This document shows, piece by piece, positions 10,669 through 30,400 of a stretch of 64,000 nucleotides of DNA. Position 1 is the stretch's first letter. Every line of letters begins with the position of its first letter. A program made the position numbers and the translations under genes. This stretch comes from Anthopleura xanthogrammica (taxonomy: Eukaryota > Cnidaria > Anthozoa > Actiniaria > Actiniidae), in the NCBI GenBank assembly GCA_964019055.1, contig OZ025214.1:5469858-5533857 (forward strand), given 5' to 3'. The notes beneath the pieces are model-generated. The model saw only the letters and a program-made list of their open reading frames with translations. It was not told the origin of the DNA and did not search any database.

Positions 10669-13076
10669 ATGTCTGCTGAAGAATGGAATGCTGTTCTTGA
10701 TTACTGGTTTGGAGGTGGGGACCCTCAAAAGAGAGCTAAATGGTTTGGCGGGGGTGAGCCAGCTGCCGAAGAAATCAGACAAAAATTTGGACCACTTGTG
10801 AGTACAACAAGACTTAGTGTGAACTTTCAAAAACTCATGAATAATTCATGAGCCTTTAATTTGGTCCAACTGGAGTGCCCATACACATCACGTGCATGGA
10901 CCTTAACTTTACACCCGATAAAGCCATCTTCATTAGTATTCAAGTGGTCTTTATATATATACTACCAAAACAGGTAGAGTGACATACGGGCTAGAGAAAA
11001 CCCAGTTGTGACTAGCATTAAAGATATACAATTTTGATAACATTCCTGAGCCCTGAGTGGTGAATTAGCTTTGAACATGCCATCCAAGTAGAAGTAATGG
11101 CCAAATTCCACTGTGAACTTCAAAGCTTACTAGCCGCTCAGGGCTCAGGAATGTTATCAAAAGTGTCTAGCTTTAACGCTAGTCGCAACTGATTTTTCTC
11201 AAGCCTGATTGTCACTCTACCTGTTTTGGTAGTAAAGACACACGTGTCTTTATATAAAGAATACTAATGAGGACGACTTTATCATAGATAAACTGGTGCC
11301 TCCAAGTTTAGATGAAGACTTATCATATACATTACTATAATTCATTAGGGTAAGACCCAATGAAATCGCAATACTGGAGTCACATGAGAACACTGTAAAA
11401 CCTGTACAGCTCAGCTAATTAGTATTCTGTATCGGATTTACTGAATACTAATTAGGCTAATTAGTATTCAATAAATTCTATATAGAATACTAATTAGCCT
11501 GTAGGTCCAGCTTAAGGAGGATGGTTTCCCAGAGCCTTTTCAGACTGGCATATGCTCTCTTCAAAATGTGGGAGTTTTTTTGGGACTGACTGAGTGCACG
11601 TGACAGTGACGTATAAACCTCGACTGCGCATGACAGTTATGTACAAACTTCTATCGATGTATAAAAGTCAATGTTCGTGACGTGTATGGTCACTCTAATT
11701 CGACCAAAGGTTTATGAATTATTCATGAGTTTTTGAAGTAGTTCAATAAACTCGTAGATCGTGTTTTATCAGGTCTAAAACCACTCAGCTACGCCTAGGC
11801 CTCGTGGTTTTAAACCTGATAAAACACTCCTCGTTTATTAAACAGTACATAATTTATGTCAAAATTTCATATGCATGCAGCAGTCGATTAGTATGCAGTA
11901 GCTGGAGGGTTTATTTGGCTTCTGTCTACTCCATGTACACACAGCAAGACTTCACCACCCCCTCCGATCCGCTAAGAACTTTCACCTCTTATACATGCTA
12001 GGAGGAAACAGCAATATAGATATAGACAGGAACCCTGTTTTTTTTAGATTCTAGATTATAACCATGCAGGCATGTTCCTGGGCATTTTTTAGTTTGAAGC
12101 CTGCCACCGACAAGTGTTGAAGAACATGTTTATACAACTATATTTTAATAATAGAAAAATCAGAAAAATCTTTTAAGCCTGCACTTGTGTTCCTAGGTTG
12201 AGAAGGCAAGGAATGACGAGTTGAAGCATTGGGAAGAAGATCCCAAAGCAACATTAGCACTCATTTTGTTACAGGATCAGTTCTGCCGCAGCCTCTATAA
12301 GGTATTTATTCAGACATTTTACTGAGGATTATTCACTCAATCTAGTTGTTAACAGGACAAACGCTTGCAATTTGCTCCCAAAATTAATTATTTTACTCTT
12401 GTTCATGTTTCAGGGAACTCCAAAAGCAAATGATAGAGATCCTTATTGTGTTCAACTTTCAAAAAAGGCAGGAACAAAATGCTCTCATCTTTTTTCTCTC
12501 AGTCCTTTACTCAGCCATTTATTTCTTTTTCTTTTTTGTAAGTTTTGGAATATTCTTGTTGTTTTAGTTTCTAGAAGGGAAGCCGCATGATCATCTACAA
12601 TTCAGTCCTGCTGGTCGTATGTTTATTTATCTTCCCTTAGAACATGCAGAAAACAAGGAAGATCAGGTCTGTAATGTAACTGGCCATATTTGTATGATAT
12701 TGGAAGTACTTTCGGTTGATTTACCTTCTTGTAATTCAATACTATACTTATGCAATTCTTCAGGCACTCGCAGTCGAGTTGTATACTAAACTGAAAGAAG
12801 ATGCAAAAGGAAGCGTTGATGAAAAAAAAGCAGATCTCTGGCTTGTTTGTGCAAAGAGGCACAAGGTTAGTTCATCCAAGTTCTTTTCTTTTTCTTAGGT
12901 GATGAAAGACAAAAATGTTAATTCAAAAATGCTGATTTTTTATTTGATCATTAATTTCACAGGAAATCATAGATCAGTTTGGACGCTTTGCCCAACGTAA
13001 CAAGGGTTTGGGGCGAGAGGACACACCCGAGGAAGCTGCTTGGCTTGCAAACCCCCCTGCTGGATATATATTTTAG
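10669..13076 (+). CDS. DUF924 family protein, copy C (tandem duplicate of B)
   Basis: Exons: 10669-10797, 12197-12301, 12414-12467, 12568-12666, 12764-12865 and 12963-13076, with the same lengths and phases as copy B and only scattered substitutions, giving 200 residues. Visible changes include an E for D in the KWFGGG region and SVDEKKADLW for SIDEKSADFW. The same GC-AG donor is kept after exon 3 (12468). Intron 1 is 1.4 kb, roughly twice that of B, because it holds nested foldback elements (10826-11846), while it lacks the 392-bp MITE of B. No frameshift or stop is seen, so it is probably functional. Confidence 0.9.
10826..11740. mobile_element. Large foldback element in intron 1 of DUF924 C, with nested palindrome
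   Basis: The outer arms are ttcaaaaactcatgaataat (10827 on) and its near-complement ending at about 11738. Inside, 10890-11080 and 11120-11290 form a second long inverted repeat (tacctgttttggtagta against tactaccaaaacaggta; cattcctgagccctgag against ctcagggctcaggaatg). It is absent from the paralogous intron of gene B. No protein is encoded. Confidence 0.75.
11742..11846. mobile_element. Short palindromic MITE next to the foldback
   Basis: A perfect-looking stem pairs gttttatcaggtctaaaacc with ggttttaaacctgataaaac, with outer ends caataaactcg and cgtttattaaac. It directly abuts the larger foldback and is likewise missing from gene B intron 1. Confidence 0.7.
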
Positions 13077-14493
13077 CATGCACATGATTCATTTACAATT
13101 TTTAAGAAATTAAGGCAGGAACAAAATGCTCTTTCTTTTTCTCTCAGTCTGTTACTCCTCTATTTATTCTTTTTTCTTCATTTTTGTATCAAGAATCAAT
13201 TTTGAAATGAATAAAAAAGATTAAAATTACCACCCCAATTGCATTTCCCAATAATATGAGGTTGTAAGTGGTTAGGGCAACTGGAGTAGTGTTTTTGAAA
13301 TATTTCACAAAGTTCAGTTTTTCTTATTAGATTTGACGAGGTATTATTCAGGGTAGTCCGGGCCCTCTCTACCGGGAGGATCTGGGACCGAAACTAATGA
13401 CGGCTGCGAAGGAGACTATATTCAGGGTGGTTCTAATGTGTGAATGACCCCCTTCCTCTCTCCTTCTTTTGACGATTTTTCAACATTACTTAAAACCATA
13501 AAATGGCAAATACAATTTCCTGTAACTGAAGTCCTGCAACAGATATGTGCTTACTGCGAAGCACCTTTCCTTGGGTGGCGCGTCTCCCACTTCACTGGCA
13601 GCACACTAAACCAAGCCACAACCACTACCATTAATAATGCTGAAGAGGGGACTAGTGCTCTGAGTGACTAGAACAATAAGGATGCATTCTCATAACTAAG
13701 TTAAGTGTTTATTCGTATGAACTATTTACATTTGAGTGAATTTTCTGACTACAAAATACAACCCTTCTATCCCATGCGTTAACCCAAAGGATCCTACAAT
13801 TTTTATGGGACTTTTATGAGCTTTCAACACAGAAGTATAAATACAGAGAACATCCTATGCTGGGAAATCTAAAACATAGTTATTTGAGAATTGCATGAAA
13901 TACGAACTAGATATATGATCAAGTACAATCCTTCCTAGTCAAACAAAAAGTAACAAATTACAACACAATTTCATGCAATGTTCATTTCTGAAGGTCAAAG
14001 GTTTGGCTTTAGTCCATTGATTTTACAATGGTATGAGGTAATGCATTCACACTAATGGAAGCAAAAACCAAGGTTTTCAAAAGTCCACAGAACTGTGAAA
14101 AATAATTTAAAATAAATTTTCTATCATTAAGACTATATGATTGTCCTACCATGGATAAGGTGTTGAGGTATGCATCAATATGATTGTATTCTATGTAATT
14201 AGGGTTACAATGAAGGAGTTAGAAACTTTAGTGTTGCTTTAGAGTACCTATATCAATGCTACTAGAAGCATTTTTTTGAGAAAATAAGAAATTTAGAATT
14301 TCCTTGAAAAAAGAAAAAGAACCAGCAGAGAGGGGTGAAGGAATTCTGAAGAAGCCGAGGGAAAAGAAAAAAGGATGGAAGGAAAGGTGAGGAAAGAAAA
14401 TGGAGAATGAAGTTAAAATTTGCTGGTATAACAGGTGACTCGAGAAATACCCAGATACCATCTGCTCTGTAGCAATATTATGAGCTCTTCTCC
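13077..14493. other. DUF924 C to PUF60 convergent spacer
   Basis: No gene is supported. On the minus strand a polyadenylation signal AATAAA (tttatt at 13708-13713) could end the PUF60 3' UTR. A 75-codon open frame at 13444-13671 (+) has no recognisable domain and is not called. Confidence 0.6.
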
Positions 14494-22077
<7,584 letters not shown>

Positions 22078-22140
22078 CTTTCCTGCAGCGTGGAGTCCTT
22101 TACACCGAGCCTGACTATGCGTTATAGAAGCAGAACACCT

Positions 22141-22270
22141 ATTGGTCCAGCACAAACAACTATTACCCAATCATATTTCTTTTCTTATCTGCAAAACTAT
22201 TTCGTAGTAGTTCCGATATCTATTATCTTCGTCACAATTGGTTCAAATCTTGCGACCAGTTTTGTCCAAT
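22141..22270. promoter_or_regulatory. Bidirectional PUF60 / TRC8-like promoter with four CCAAT boxes
   Basis: Only 267 bases separate the two divergent start codons (22077 and 22345). Four CCAAT pentamers lie in 130 bases: ATTGG 22141-22145, CCAAT 22167-22171, ATTGG 22237-22241 and CCAAT 22266-22270. NF-Y sites in this arrangement are common in divergent housekeeping promoters. The regulatory role is inferred. Confidence 0.6.
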
Positions 22271-22344
22271 CAGAAAGAGGTTCATGTATTGGGTATATTT
22301 AAATTTATCTTGCATTTCCGGTTTCCAGTTGTTCCACAAACAAG

Positions 22345-24764
22345 ATGGCTGCCAAGTCTCTTGAAATTCTTTTTCGTTTGCCATTCCTTATTTTACTAGA
22401 ATGGCTCTTGCTAGACACCACCACAGCATATTTCGATCAATGGAATTATTGCAATTGCATTCAGATACTTGGTGAGTAATGATTTCTCGTAGAATAATAG
22501 ATCTTAGAAAGAAGTAAGCTAAATATCGATCAAAACGACGACAATTTTAAATTTCTTTTCCACGATTTTGAAGAAAGGATACCTTTGCATATCAGTTGTA
22601 TTCTAATCAAACGCATGATCTACGCCGATTTTACACATTTTATCCAATTCTATGGCGATTTTAACGATTTTAAACGTATGAGCTGTCATCAAATTTGTAA
22701 GAGCTTTGAATCGCTTTGAATATTCAGTTTTTGTATAAAGTAAGACTTTATTTCACTCGCATTTACACAAATCTTGTGCTTGGGAAAATCAACTGCTATT
22801 CCGAAATTGGCTCTAGCACAAACAAGCCATCTATTGATCGAAACGCTTTTTAAAATATTGTCTCATTATTTGTTTGGAGATTAACTAACCCCCCCTGGGA
22901 AATCTAGTATACATCAATATTTTAGTAAAGTCCACAAAGTGTGATTGTATAACTGTAAATATTTTTGTTGTTGTTCCGATTATACATGCAGGTGCATGGG
23001 TAGATGTTGGAAAGAAATGTCTACTAAATTGTTATGTCATGCCCCTCCTGTACTTTTTGGTCCAGTTTACCAGTACTAAATTTTAATTTTCACCCACCCC
23101 CCACCAACACACACAGACTCTTTCAAGGATGTCCTAAAGAACTGTTTCTTAATATATTAAGTGGGTAATGGTTATGTTTGTTTTGATTTGCAGGAGTCAT
23201 AGCATTGATAAGCTTGTTCCTGACAAGCCGGGATCAGCTCTTCACATTTTACAACTATACTTTGCTATGTCTGGACATGTCAGCTGTTTTATACCTCAAC
23301 GTCTATAACTCAGTAGATTTCTACAATACGGTAGAAGATAGAGGCTTTGAAGCACTTCATTTTGAAGATATTTTCCCCCTGCTACCAATCATTATATGTG
23401 CATGGATTTTCTACATTATATCAGTTATTCTGTACTCAAGAACTCTACTCTCCTTCAAGCCAATTATTTTCTCTCTCTCAAGTATTCCCATCATCACACG
23501 CTTCTTGTATCGTCCAAGCTGGAGAGAATACCCATCAATGTGGCTGTGTGGATTCTTTGCTGTCTCCGTATATCTAGTGATAGAAGGCACATATAATTGG
23601 TTTCGTAGAATTGTATATGACGTTATCAACTCCCTGAGAATTATCCAATGGATGTACAGGATGTATGGATTTACTATTTTGATCATGTTTCACTGGCGAA
23701 GGCTGGAAGTACCAACTTGTCTCATCACATTATTCTCCTGCTTCTTTACCTACAATTCTCTGGTGATTAAAATATTTACAAACGAGACATGTACTTTTAA
23801 TTTGTACCAGGTGTTTCATTTTTGCATGGCACAGACTTGTAGTTCAACTTTAACCATGTTGGCATGCTGTTTTATTATCCAAAAAGTATGTGGATTGATT
23901 CTGTTCGTAATCAAATTTAGTTTTCATGGTAACAATGCCTTGCCAAATGAGGAAACTGGCATATCACCAAATGGAATGAGAGAGGGCTTTGGATTCTTCT
24001 TCCTGTGTCTTTATACTGGTCTTTCTTCCTGCTCCATGAGCCGCAAACTAGCACTGCTTCATGTTATTTTCTATCTGATAGTGTCAGCAATGGTTAGATC
24101 AATGTTTGAAGTTGTAGAACCGATTTTGACTTCACTACCGTCACAACACAGCAGTAACTTGAAGAAACACATGTACACTCTAGCATTCTGCATCTCCCTT
24201 CTTAGTCTCTCAATCTTCTTGGCTATAAGTGTGTACGGGTTGAAGGAGAGAATACCATTCATCACTCCAAACATCATCACTATTGCCCAGATACTAGCGG
24301 CACTCACATTGTACACTTTATACAAATATGAAGCACATCAAACAGAATTATGGGAAGAATTGGATGACTATGTTTACTATGTAAATGGTGGCTGTCGGCT
24401 TTTTGAATTTGTCGTCATTTCAGCTGTACTTTGTTACAGAGTCTGTGACTTTAGTCTTGAATGGACCTTATTCCAAGTTATCATGGCACTGCTTCATATT
24501 TACTTCAACATCTGGACACCAGCTAAAGAAGGATGGCAAAGCCTGAAGTTACGACACCAAGTCAAGCAGAAGTTGAATTCTCTTCCTATGGCAACACAAG
24601 AAGAGATTGAGGTCCTTCAAGATGTTTGTGCAATATGCCTAGATGAACTAAAGGTAGCTAAAGTCACTCCTTGCAAGCATTACTTTCATAGCTTGTGCTT
24701 GAGAAAGTGGCTGAATATACAGAGCAAGTGTCCAATGTGTCACACCTGTATCATTCCACTGTAA
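22345..24764 (+). CDS. TRC8/RNF139-like multipass RING-H2 E3 ubiquitin ligase
   Basis: Exon 1 is 22345-22471 and exon 2 is 23194-24764 (phase 1 join), 565 residues. Exon 1 gives an N-terminal hydrophobic segment (MAAKSLEILF, LILLEWLLL). Exon 2 holds many membrane spans, then a cytosolic C-terminus with ELDDYVYYVNG, an HIYFNIW ... GWQSL segment and a RING-H2 of C3H2C3 type near residues 521-559 (CAIC, PCKHYFH, LC, KCPMC). DDYVYYV, YFNIW and the RING closely follow vertebrate TRC8 (RNF139) and RNF145, ER ligases involved in sterol-linked and membrane-protein degradation. It is about 100 residues shorter than human TRC8, whose long C-terminal tail is missing. An AATAAA overlaps the stop (24764-24769). 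Assignment to RNF139 rather than RNF145 is likely but not proven. Confidence 0.88.
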
Positions 24765-24806
24765 ATAAAACTTAACGACTTAACCAATTCAGCCTTGTAG
24801 CAGGAA

Positions 24807-25044
24807 TAGAGCTGTTAAGTTGTGATATATTTCCGGGTCCAACTGCTCAAAAACAATGCTAAAATAAAGCAAAAAACATACTCAATGATTTAACCTACAC
24901 CCGAAACAATTAGAATTTTGGACAACGAAACCTGTCCTAAAGAAAAAGTAAAAAAAATCTAAAAAAAATTTATAGAACTGCTTTTGGTTTTGGACCCGGA
25001 AGTTGTTTTTCCATTTGAGTGATGTCACACTTAAAAGCTCTATA
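24807..25044. mobile_element. MITE with tagagctgttaagt ends, copy 1
   Basis: The left end tagagctgttaagttgtga and right end tcacacttaaaagctctata are inverted, and gggtccaactgctc matches gttttggacccgga near the other end. A copy in opposite orientation is at 41121-41348. It lies just behind the TRC8-like stop and may be part of its 3' UTR. Confidence 0.83.
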
Positions 25045-25321
25045 GAGCCCTTTAGTTAGCACATAATTTTCCACTCTCTTGAGTATAATTTCTTTTTTTA
25101 AATCAGTTTGAATGCCTAGATCCCTTGGAATGATTTTCTGTTTTAGACCACTTCCTTAAGGTTTATTTCTTTTCTTAATTTGATGACACTATTAAATGTT
25201 AATATTGGCTGAACTGTAAAACAAAAAAATCCTTTTTTAAGAAACTAAAACATCAGGCCTGAAATGGGAAAAACGAGATCCAAATGAAAGGTCTATTGTC
25301 AATAAAAGTACTGTATGTTTT

Positions 25322-25561
25322 ACTGTGCAGACACACTAACCGGGACCACTTAAATAAAACTGAACAATCACATAACAGTAAACTAGACAGAGATCGAACT
25401 GATAACAGCGTTAGCCAATCAGATTATCACATTCACACGCTCTTTTTACATCAATGTGATATCTGATTGGCTGGTTAAAAATATTGAACTAAATATCGCA
25501 TTGTGATTGGTTAATGACACTAGTTTATCAAAGTGGTCCCAGTTTGAGTATCCGCACAGTA
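25322..25561. mobile_element. 240-bp MITE with 7-bp target duplication
   Basis: Terminal inverted repeats of about 30 bases: actgtgcagacacactaacc then gggaccactt on the left, aagtggtccc then agtttgagtatccgcacagt on the right. Flanked by atgtttt (25315-25321 and 25562-25568). No coding capacity. Confidence 0.87.
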
Positions 25562-25970
25562 ATGTTTTGAGTTGTGATGGCTTGCATTTGCAGTTTGAAT
25601 AACTCACAAGTTTGTCAATATATGACAAAGCAAGCTTGTGCAAGTTTTTGAATAATAAAGCTTAGACTCTGATGCCCTATTCCTTTAGATCTGCTGGAGC
25701 TAAGTTAATATATATTCATTGCTACTTGTATGCCTCCTTGATGCTAAATTATCTGTCATTAAAAGCATTCTACTTCTTCCAAAGAAGAGTATATGTTGCT
25801 AAATACCAAATAATTTTTTTGATCTATAAAATAATTAGCCATGCTCTGATCAAGGGGTTGTTTCAGGGTACTGATAAAATTAGAAGATTTGAAGTCAGCC
25901 ATGAATAATTACAGGTCTGCAAACGTTCATGTCTGAAGATGGGCCATCACATCAGCCCAAAAACATAGTG

Positions 25971-26518
25971 TTTAAAGGGGGACTAGTACGAAAATCGTTC
26001 AAAATTTAATTCGGCTGAAACTTTCCTAGAATAATCTCTAAGGGTCTAATAAACACTGGTTAAAGTTTTTTCTTGATATTCCGAAGGGAAGTATTATATT
26101 TTTACGAATTTTTAAAGAAGTCAGTGACGTCATTTACTCAACACCATACATCGCTCTATGCATTTCCCTGTATTTTGTGATCAAAATATTCGCTCGTTCC
26201 ATACTCAATACTGAGAAAAAGAGACTTAAAAATCAATTGTAATCACAATAAACGTCAGTAAAGTCTTTCAGCCGACCTTTGGGCTTTATAGAAATAAAAT
26301 AAATCAAGAAGTTATTTACAAAGAAATGTATGGAGCGGTGTTTAGTGTTGAGTAAATGACGTCACTGACTCCGTTAAAGATTCGTAAAAATATAATACTT
26401 CCCTTCGGAATATCAAGAAAAAAAATGATCTAGTGTTTATTAGAGCCTTAAAGATCATTCCAAGAAAGTTTCAGCCGAATTAAATTTTGAGCGATTTTCG
26501 TACTAGTCCCCCTTTAAA
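25971..26518. mobile_element. 548-bp foldback element with arms near 190 bases
   Basis: The left arm tttaaagggggactagtacg and right arm cgtactagtccccctttaaa are exact opposites, and complementarity extends through tgatattccgaagggaagta and agtcagtgacgtcatttact. The loop is about 170 bases. The rest of 24765-27408 holds no gene. Confidence 0.9.
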
Positions 26519-27408
26519 ATTCATACTGTTCGAGGATGTTTTTGCAATTAGTGGTATTAATTAAGTGGTTGTTTGATAAAATGGTATTTCCATCCACACT
26601 TGCTGAAATATGAAGAATACAGTAAGTCATAAAAAAGTTAGGCCCTGTTTATATAAAGGTAAGGTGGGTAATACGCAAGATCAGCACCCCAGATCTCATG
26701 TCAGCCGGTTGACAGCTGTCTGACAGCCGTGGTCGGTCGACACCCCACCGTTACTCTACTGTCACCTTGCCGTTCTAGGGAAAAGCCTATCTTCCTGTCT
26801 GTGTGTCTATCTATCCAGGGTTCATGCTACTCCATAAACTCCTAGAAAACTCCTTGAATTTAACTTTAGTTTTCAAGGGTGCTTGAAAAGGACTTGAATT
26901 TCTTCTCAAACTCCTTGAAATCTCATTCAATTTATACTCTAATTGAGCAGGACTTAGCAAATTGACCTAGTGCCTTCAAAGCATGTTCACCTTTTGCAAC
27001 AAAATTAATTATGCTCATTGAAAATTGTTTTTGAGTACTCCTGGAATACTTCTTAGATTTATTTCTCAGCACAAACCAGGTCTCTCCATCTCTCTCACTT
27101 AGGGAGTAAAGGAATTAAATGATGGTGTCAGTAAAACAGCAGCTAAAGAAAAAAGTAATACTTGATGAGACAGACATGATTTGTCATTCGCTTTTTAAAA
27201 CTTTAATCAAAAATCACTTTGCTTAAATTATGTCACACTTAATTTATTATTGCAACATAAAATCTGATTCTATTTTATAAAACAAGCATTTGATTGACTT
27301 CTGACTATGTCGCTCCTACAGTCACAAATACTTGAGAATAATAATGGCATTTTGAGCTATGTTCCTTGGGCAGTTAGTATGTCATTTATTCCACTCCAGC
27401 AACAGGTT

Positions 27409-30400
27409 TTACTCTTTAATGCCAAGGGCATCCTCAAGTTCTCCATTTTCATCTAGTTCCTGTATAGAAAGATTTTAAATACAAATTCAATGCAAGTAGC
27501 TTGGAAAAAATCAAGAGAATATATGTTGACGTGCAAGGCTAACAGGAAAATACAAAAGAATTCTTTCACTATCATCAATCAAAAAAATCTCTTTATTTAA
27601 GTGTCTAGTCATTATAGCACTTTGGCACTAATTGGGGACACTTTTCACTCACACACACTACCACTACATTCAGTATTCTATGCACACAACGCTCACTCAC
27701 AAGTTGATTTTTATTGAGGGAGGAAACCAGAGTACCCAGAGAAAACCCTCGTAGCACAGGAGAGAACAACACATCAAACAAACTCAATTCACATACGGCG
27801 ACCGCAGGACTCAAACCAGTGGCCCAAGCCTTTGGAACCATAGTGGTGAAAGACGACGCATTAGCAGCGTACGCCACCATTGCTACCCATCAAAAATAAA
27901 GGGACCAGAGATTATTTACTGGGGGGCTGGTGCAAATGGGGGGGGGGGGGCAGCAATTTTAATGCTCTACAAAGGATGGGGCTAAGAGAGACAGGGCACT
28001 TTAGTGGGAGGGGTTACGAAAATTTGTGCGAGTGAAAATCAAAATGCATCGGCTCCCCACCTTCTAAATAACACCTGTTCCTTAATCATTTGGTACCTTT
28101 AACATTTTTGACTGGTGCCAGTGAAAAACACAATTCCAGTATGCACAACTACTGAGTTTGCTTGATACTGAAAGTTGCTCTAAATAGAGATCAAGAAAAC
28201 TTACCCTGACAATATCCAGACCCCCTATTAGTTCACCCTTTGAATATAGTTGTGGGTAGGTAGGCCAGTTGGAGTGCTTCTTTAGGCCTTCACGAACCTG
28301 TTTAATTTTAAAAAAATGTCAGGCCTGGTTTAGATGTGTGCTGAATCTAATGCAAATGAATTCAAACAATAGGTTTTGCTCTTTTGCATTAGATTTGACA
28401 CGTGTGAAATTAAATGTTTAAACTTGGCCCTAGACCAAAATCCTAAACATGAATACGATTCTACTATCTTGGAACCATGACAGCATGAGAATGAAGGGAT
28501 TTATAGCCTCCAATTTTACCAGTATTACCGTTATGTTCATTCATAATAATGCTTGATTACCTCATTATCTTGAAGGATGTCAAATGTCTTGAGAGGAATT
28601 CTGTAGAGGGGAATAAATCAAAGAACATTACTGGGCTACCTGTGGTAGACTAAGTTGTAAAATAATTTCATTCTTTTTTTTATATTTTATTTCTTGTTGT
28701 TGTTGTTGTTTGTTATTCGCACTTCTAGACTTCATCAAAACGTTCTTTTAGCTACTCTGCACAGTTAGATAGGGTGTACTTTCAGCACATCATACAATTT
28801 GGAGAAGATAGGTGTATAAATATTGTACTAGACTTCATGACACATACTTTGGATTATACTTTGCAAGTATTCCAACCATTTGTCTACTGAAACCACATCT
28901 TGGAGTGTCTTGGTTGCCCTTCATGAACAGCATCACTGGAGAGGAGTTGATGAGGGACTCAAGTCTGAAAAAAAAGATGAAAATGAAATCAAAATCTGGC
29001 TGGGCAATGAAAGTCATAGAACTGACAATAAGGTAGACTTGATATAACAGGTCTGTTGCACTATATGGGAATTACACCATTCAATTGCTGGGTTCAAATT
29101 GGCTGATAAGTCTTAGAATCTCATTGTTTGCATCAAATGACAAATGATGGTCAAACACTGACCACCTTTTGCTGTTAGCCAGAAAGAATTCTATTGAAAA
29201 CTTATCTCCACATCGCATTTGAAAAATTTATTAACTAAAGGGTAGGGAAGCAGTTCAATTTGGAGGACAAAACAATAGGTTCCAATTCTCAGGTGATTGA
29301 AATTCTTTTGTTTTGCCCTCAAAATTTCCTTTTCCTGGAGATATATTTTCTGCATTTTTACCTTGATTTCAAATCCTGTTTCTTTGGTAACATTGATTGA
29401 AGATCACCACTTTCAGCCATTTCCTAAACATCCACAAAAGAGAATATTCCCTTTCAAATGTATTTTGTATTTTTCTTTACAAAGATCAAGAAAGAATCAA
29501 ATCAATAGCCTACTTTTGATATTCTGGTTGATTGATCACTTACGAAGCAATTCAAGATGAGGCTCTGGGGAAACAATGGAGTAATCCTAATATATTCTTT
29601 TGTTTTCCCGGAGCCTCATCTTGAATTTCGAAGGTTGTTAATTCATTTCACATGGAAATTCAGAATAAACAGAAGACATCACCATTTTGTTTTCCCATAA
29701 TCATTTCCTGCAAAATCTCAGTCAGAGTTACAGTAAGAGTTATAGAGTTGGAGATTCAAGTACCTTAATAATATCTAGCCCACCAATCAATTCACCATTG
29801 ACGTAAAACTGTGGATATGTCGGCCAGTTGGAATATTTTTTCAAACCTGTAAAAAAAATTTTTAAATTGTTTATCTCAATTGCTATATATGTATTGCCAA
29901 AGCATAAACTGGATGTCTCATATAATTTCAATATTTACCTTGTCGAACATCATCATCTTTCAGTATGTCAAAAGAACCATAATCAGCACAGACATTCTTT
30001 AAGACCTCGACTACCTGTCTGCTAAAACCTGAAATTATAATAATTCAAAAATATGATAAATACAGAGATATGGAAGGAGGGCTTTCAATGGCAAAGGATC
30101 CTAAAAAAGGGTCCTAATGCAGGGCTTAAAATAACAGCCAGTCATATACCAGTCAAGATGTCTGGCCAAATATATTTTTGACCAGTAACTGCCAATTTTT
30201 GGAAGGTCAAAAATGATTAATGATTAATGAATGGTAATTTTCATTACCTAAAATAATAATTTTCACTGTGAAAAGGTCTGCAAACGCGTGCTTTTGATAC
30301 CCTCATTATTTAAGCTTATGACATTTCACTAAAATCATTATTAATCACAATTATTGGCGTCCTAAACATTACTGCTGATTTTCATATACTTTGCAGGTCT

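Larger units (their letters stand above)
8130..13350. repeat. Tandem duplication, unit 2 (holds DUF924 copy C)
   Basis: The second copy of the 4258-8129 unit is longer because of a 392-bp MITE at 8575, an insertion of about 760 bases at 9268-10027, and foldback elements in intron 1 of gene C. The stretch 7856-10668 contains no gene, only this duplicated flank and the insertions. The unit ends with gaggtattattcagggt near 13355, then a short 70-base insertion flanked by tattcagggt repeats. Confidence 0.85.

Noticed and set aside
13444..13671. 75-codon plus-strand frame between DUF924 C and PUF60
   Set aside because: No domain, no splice context and no paralogous copy; length is within chance.
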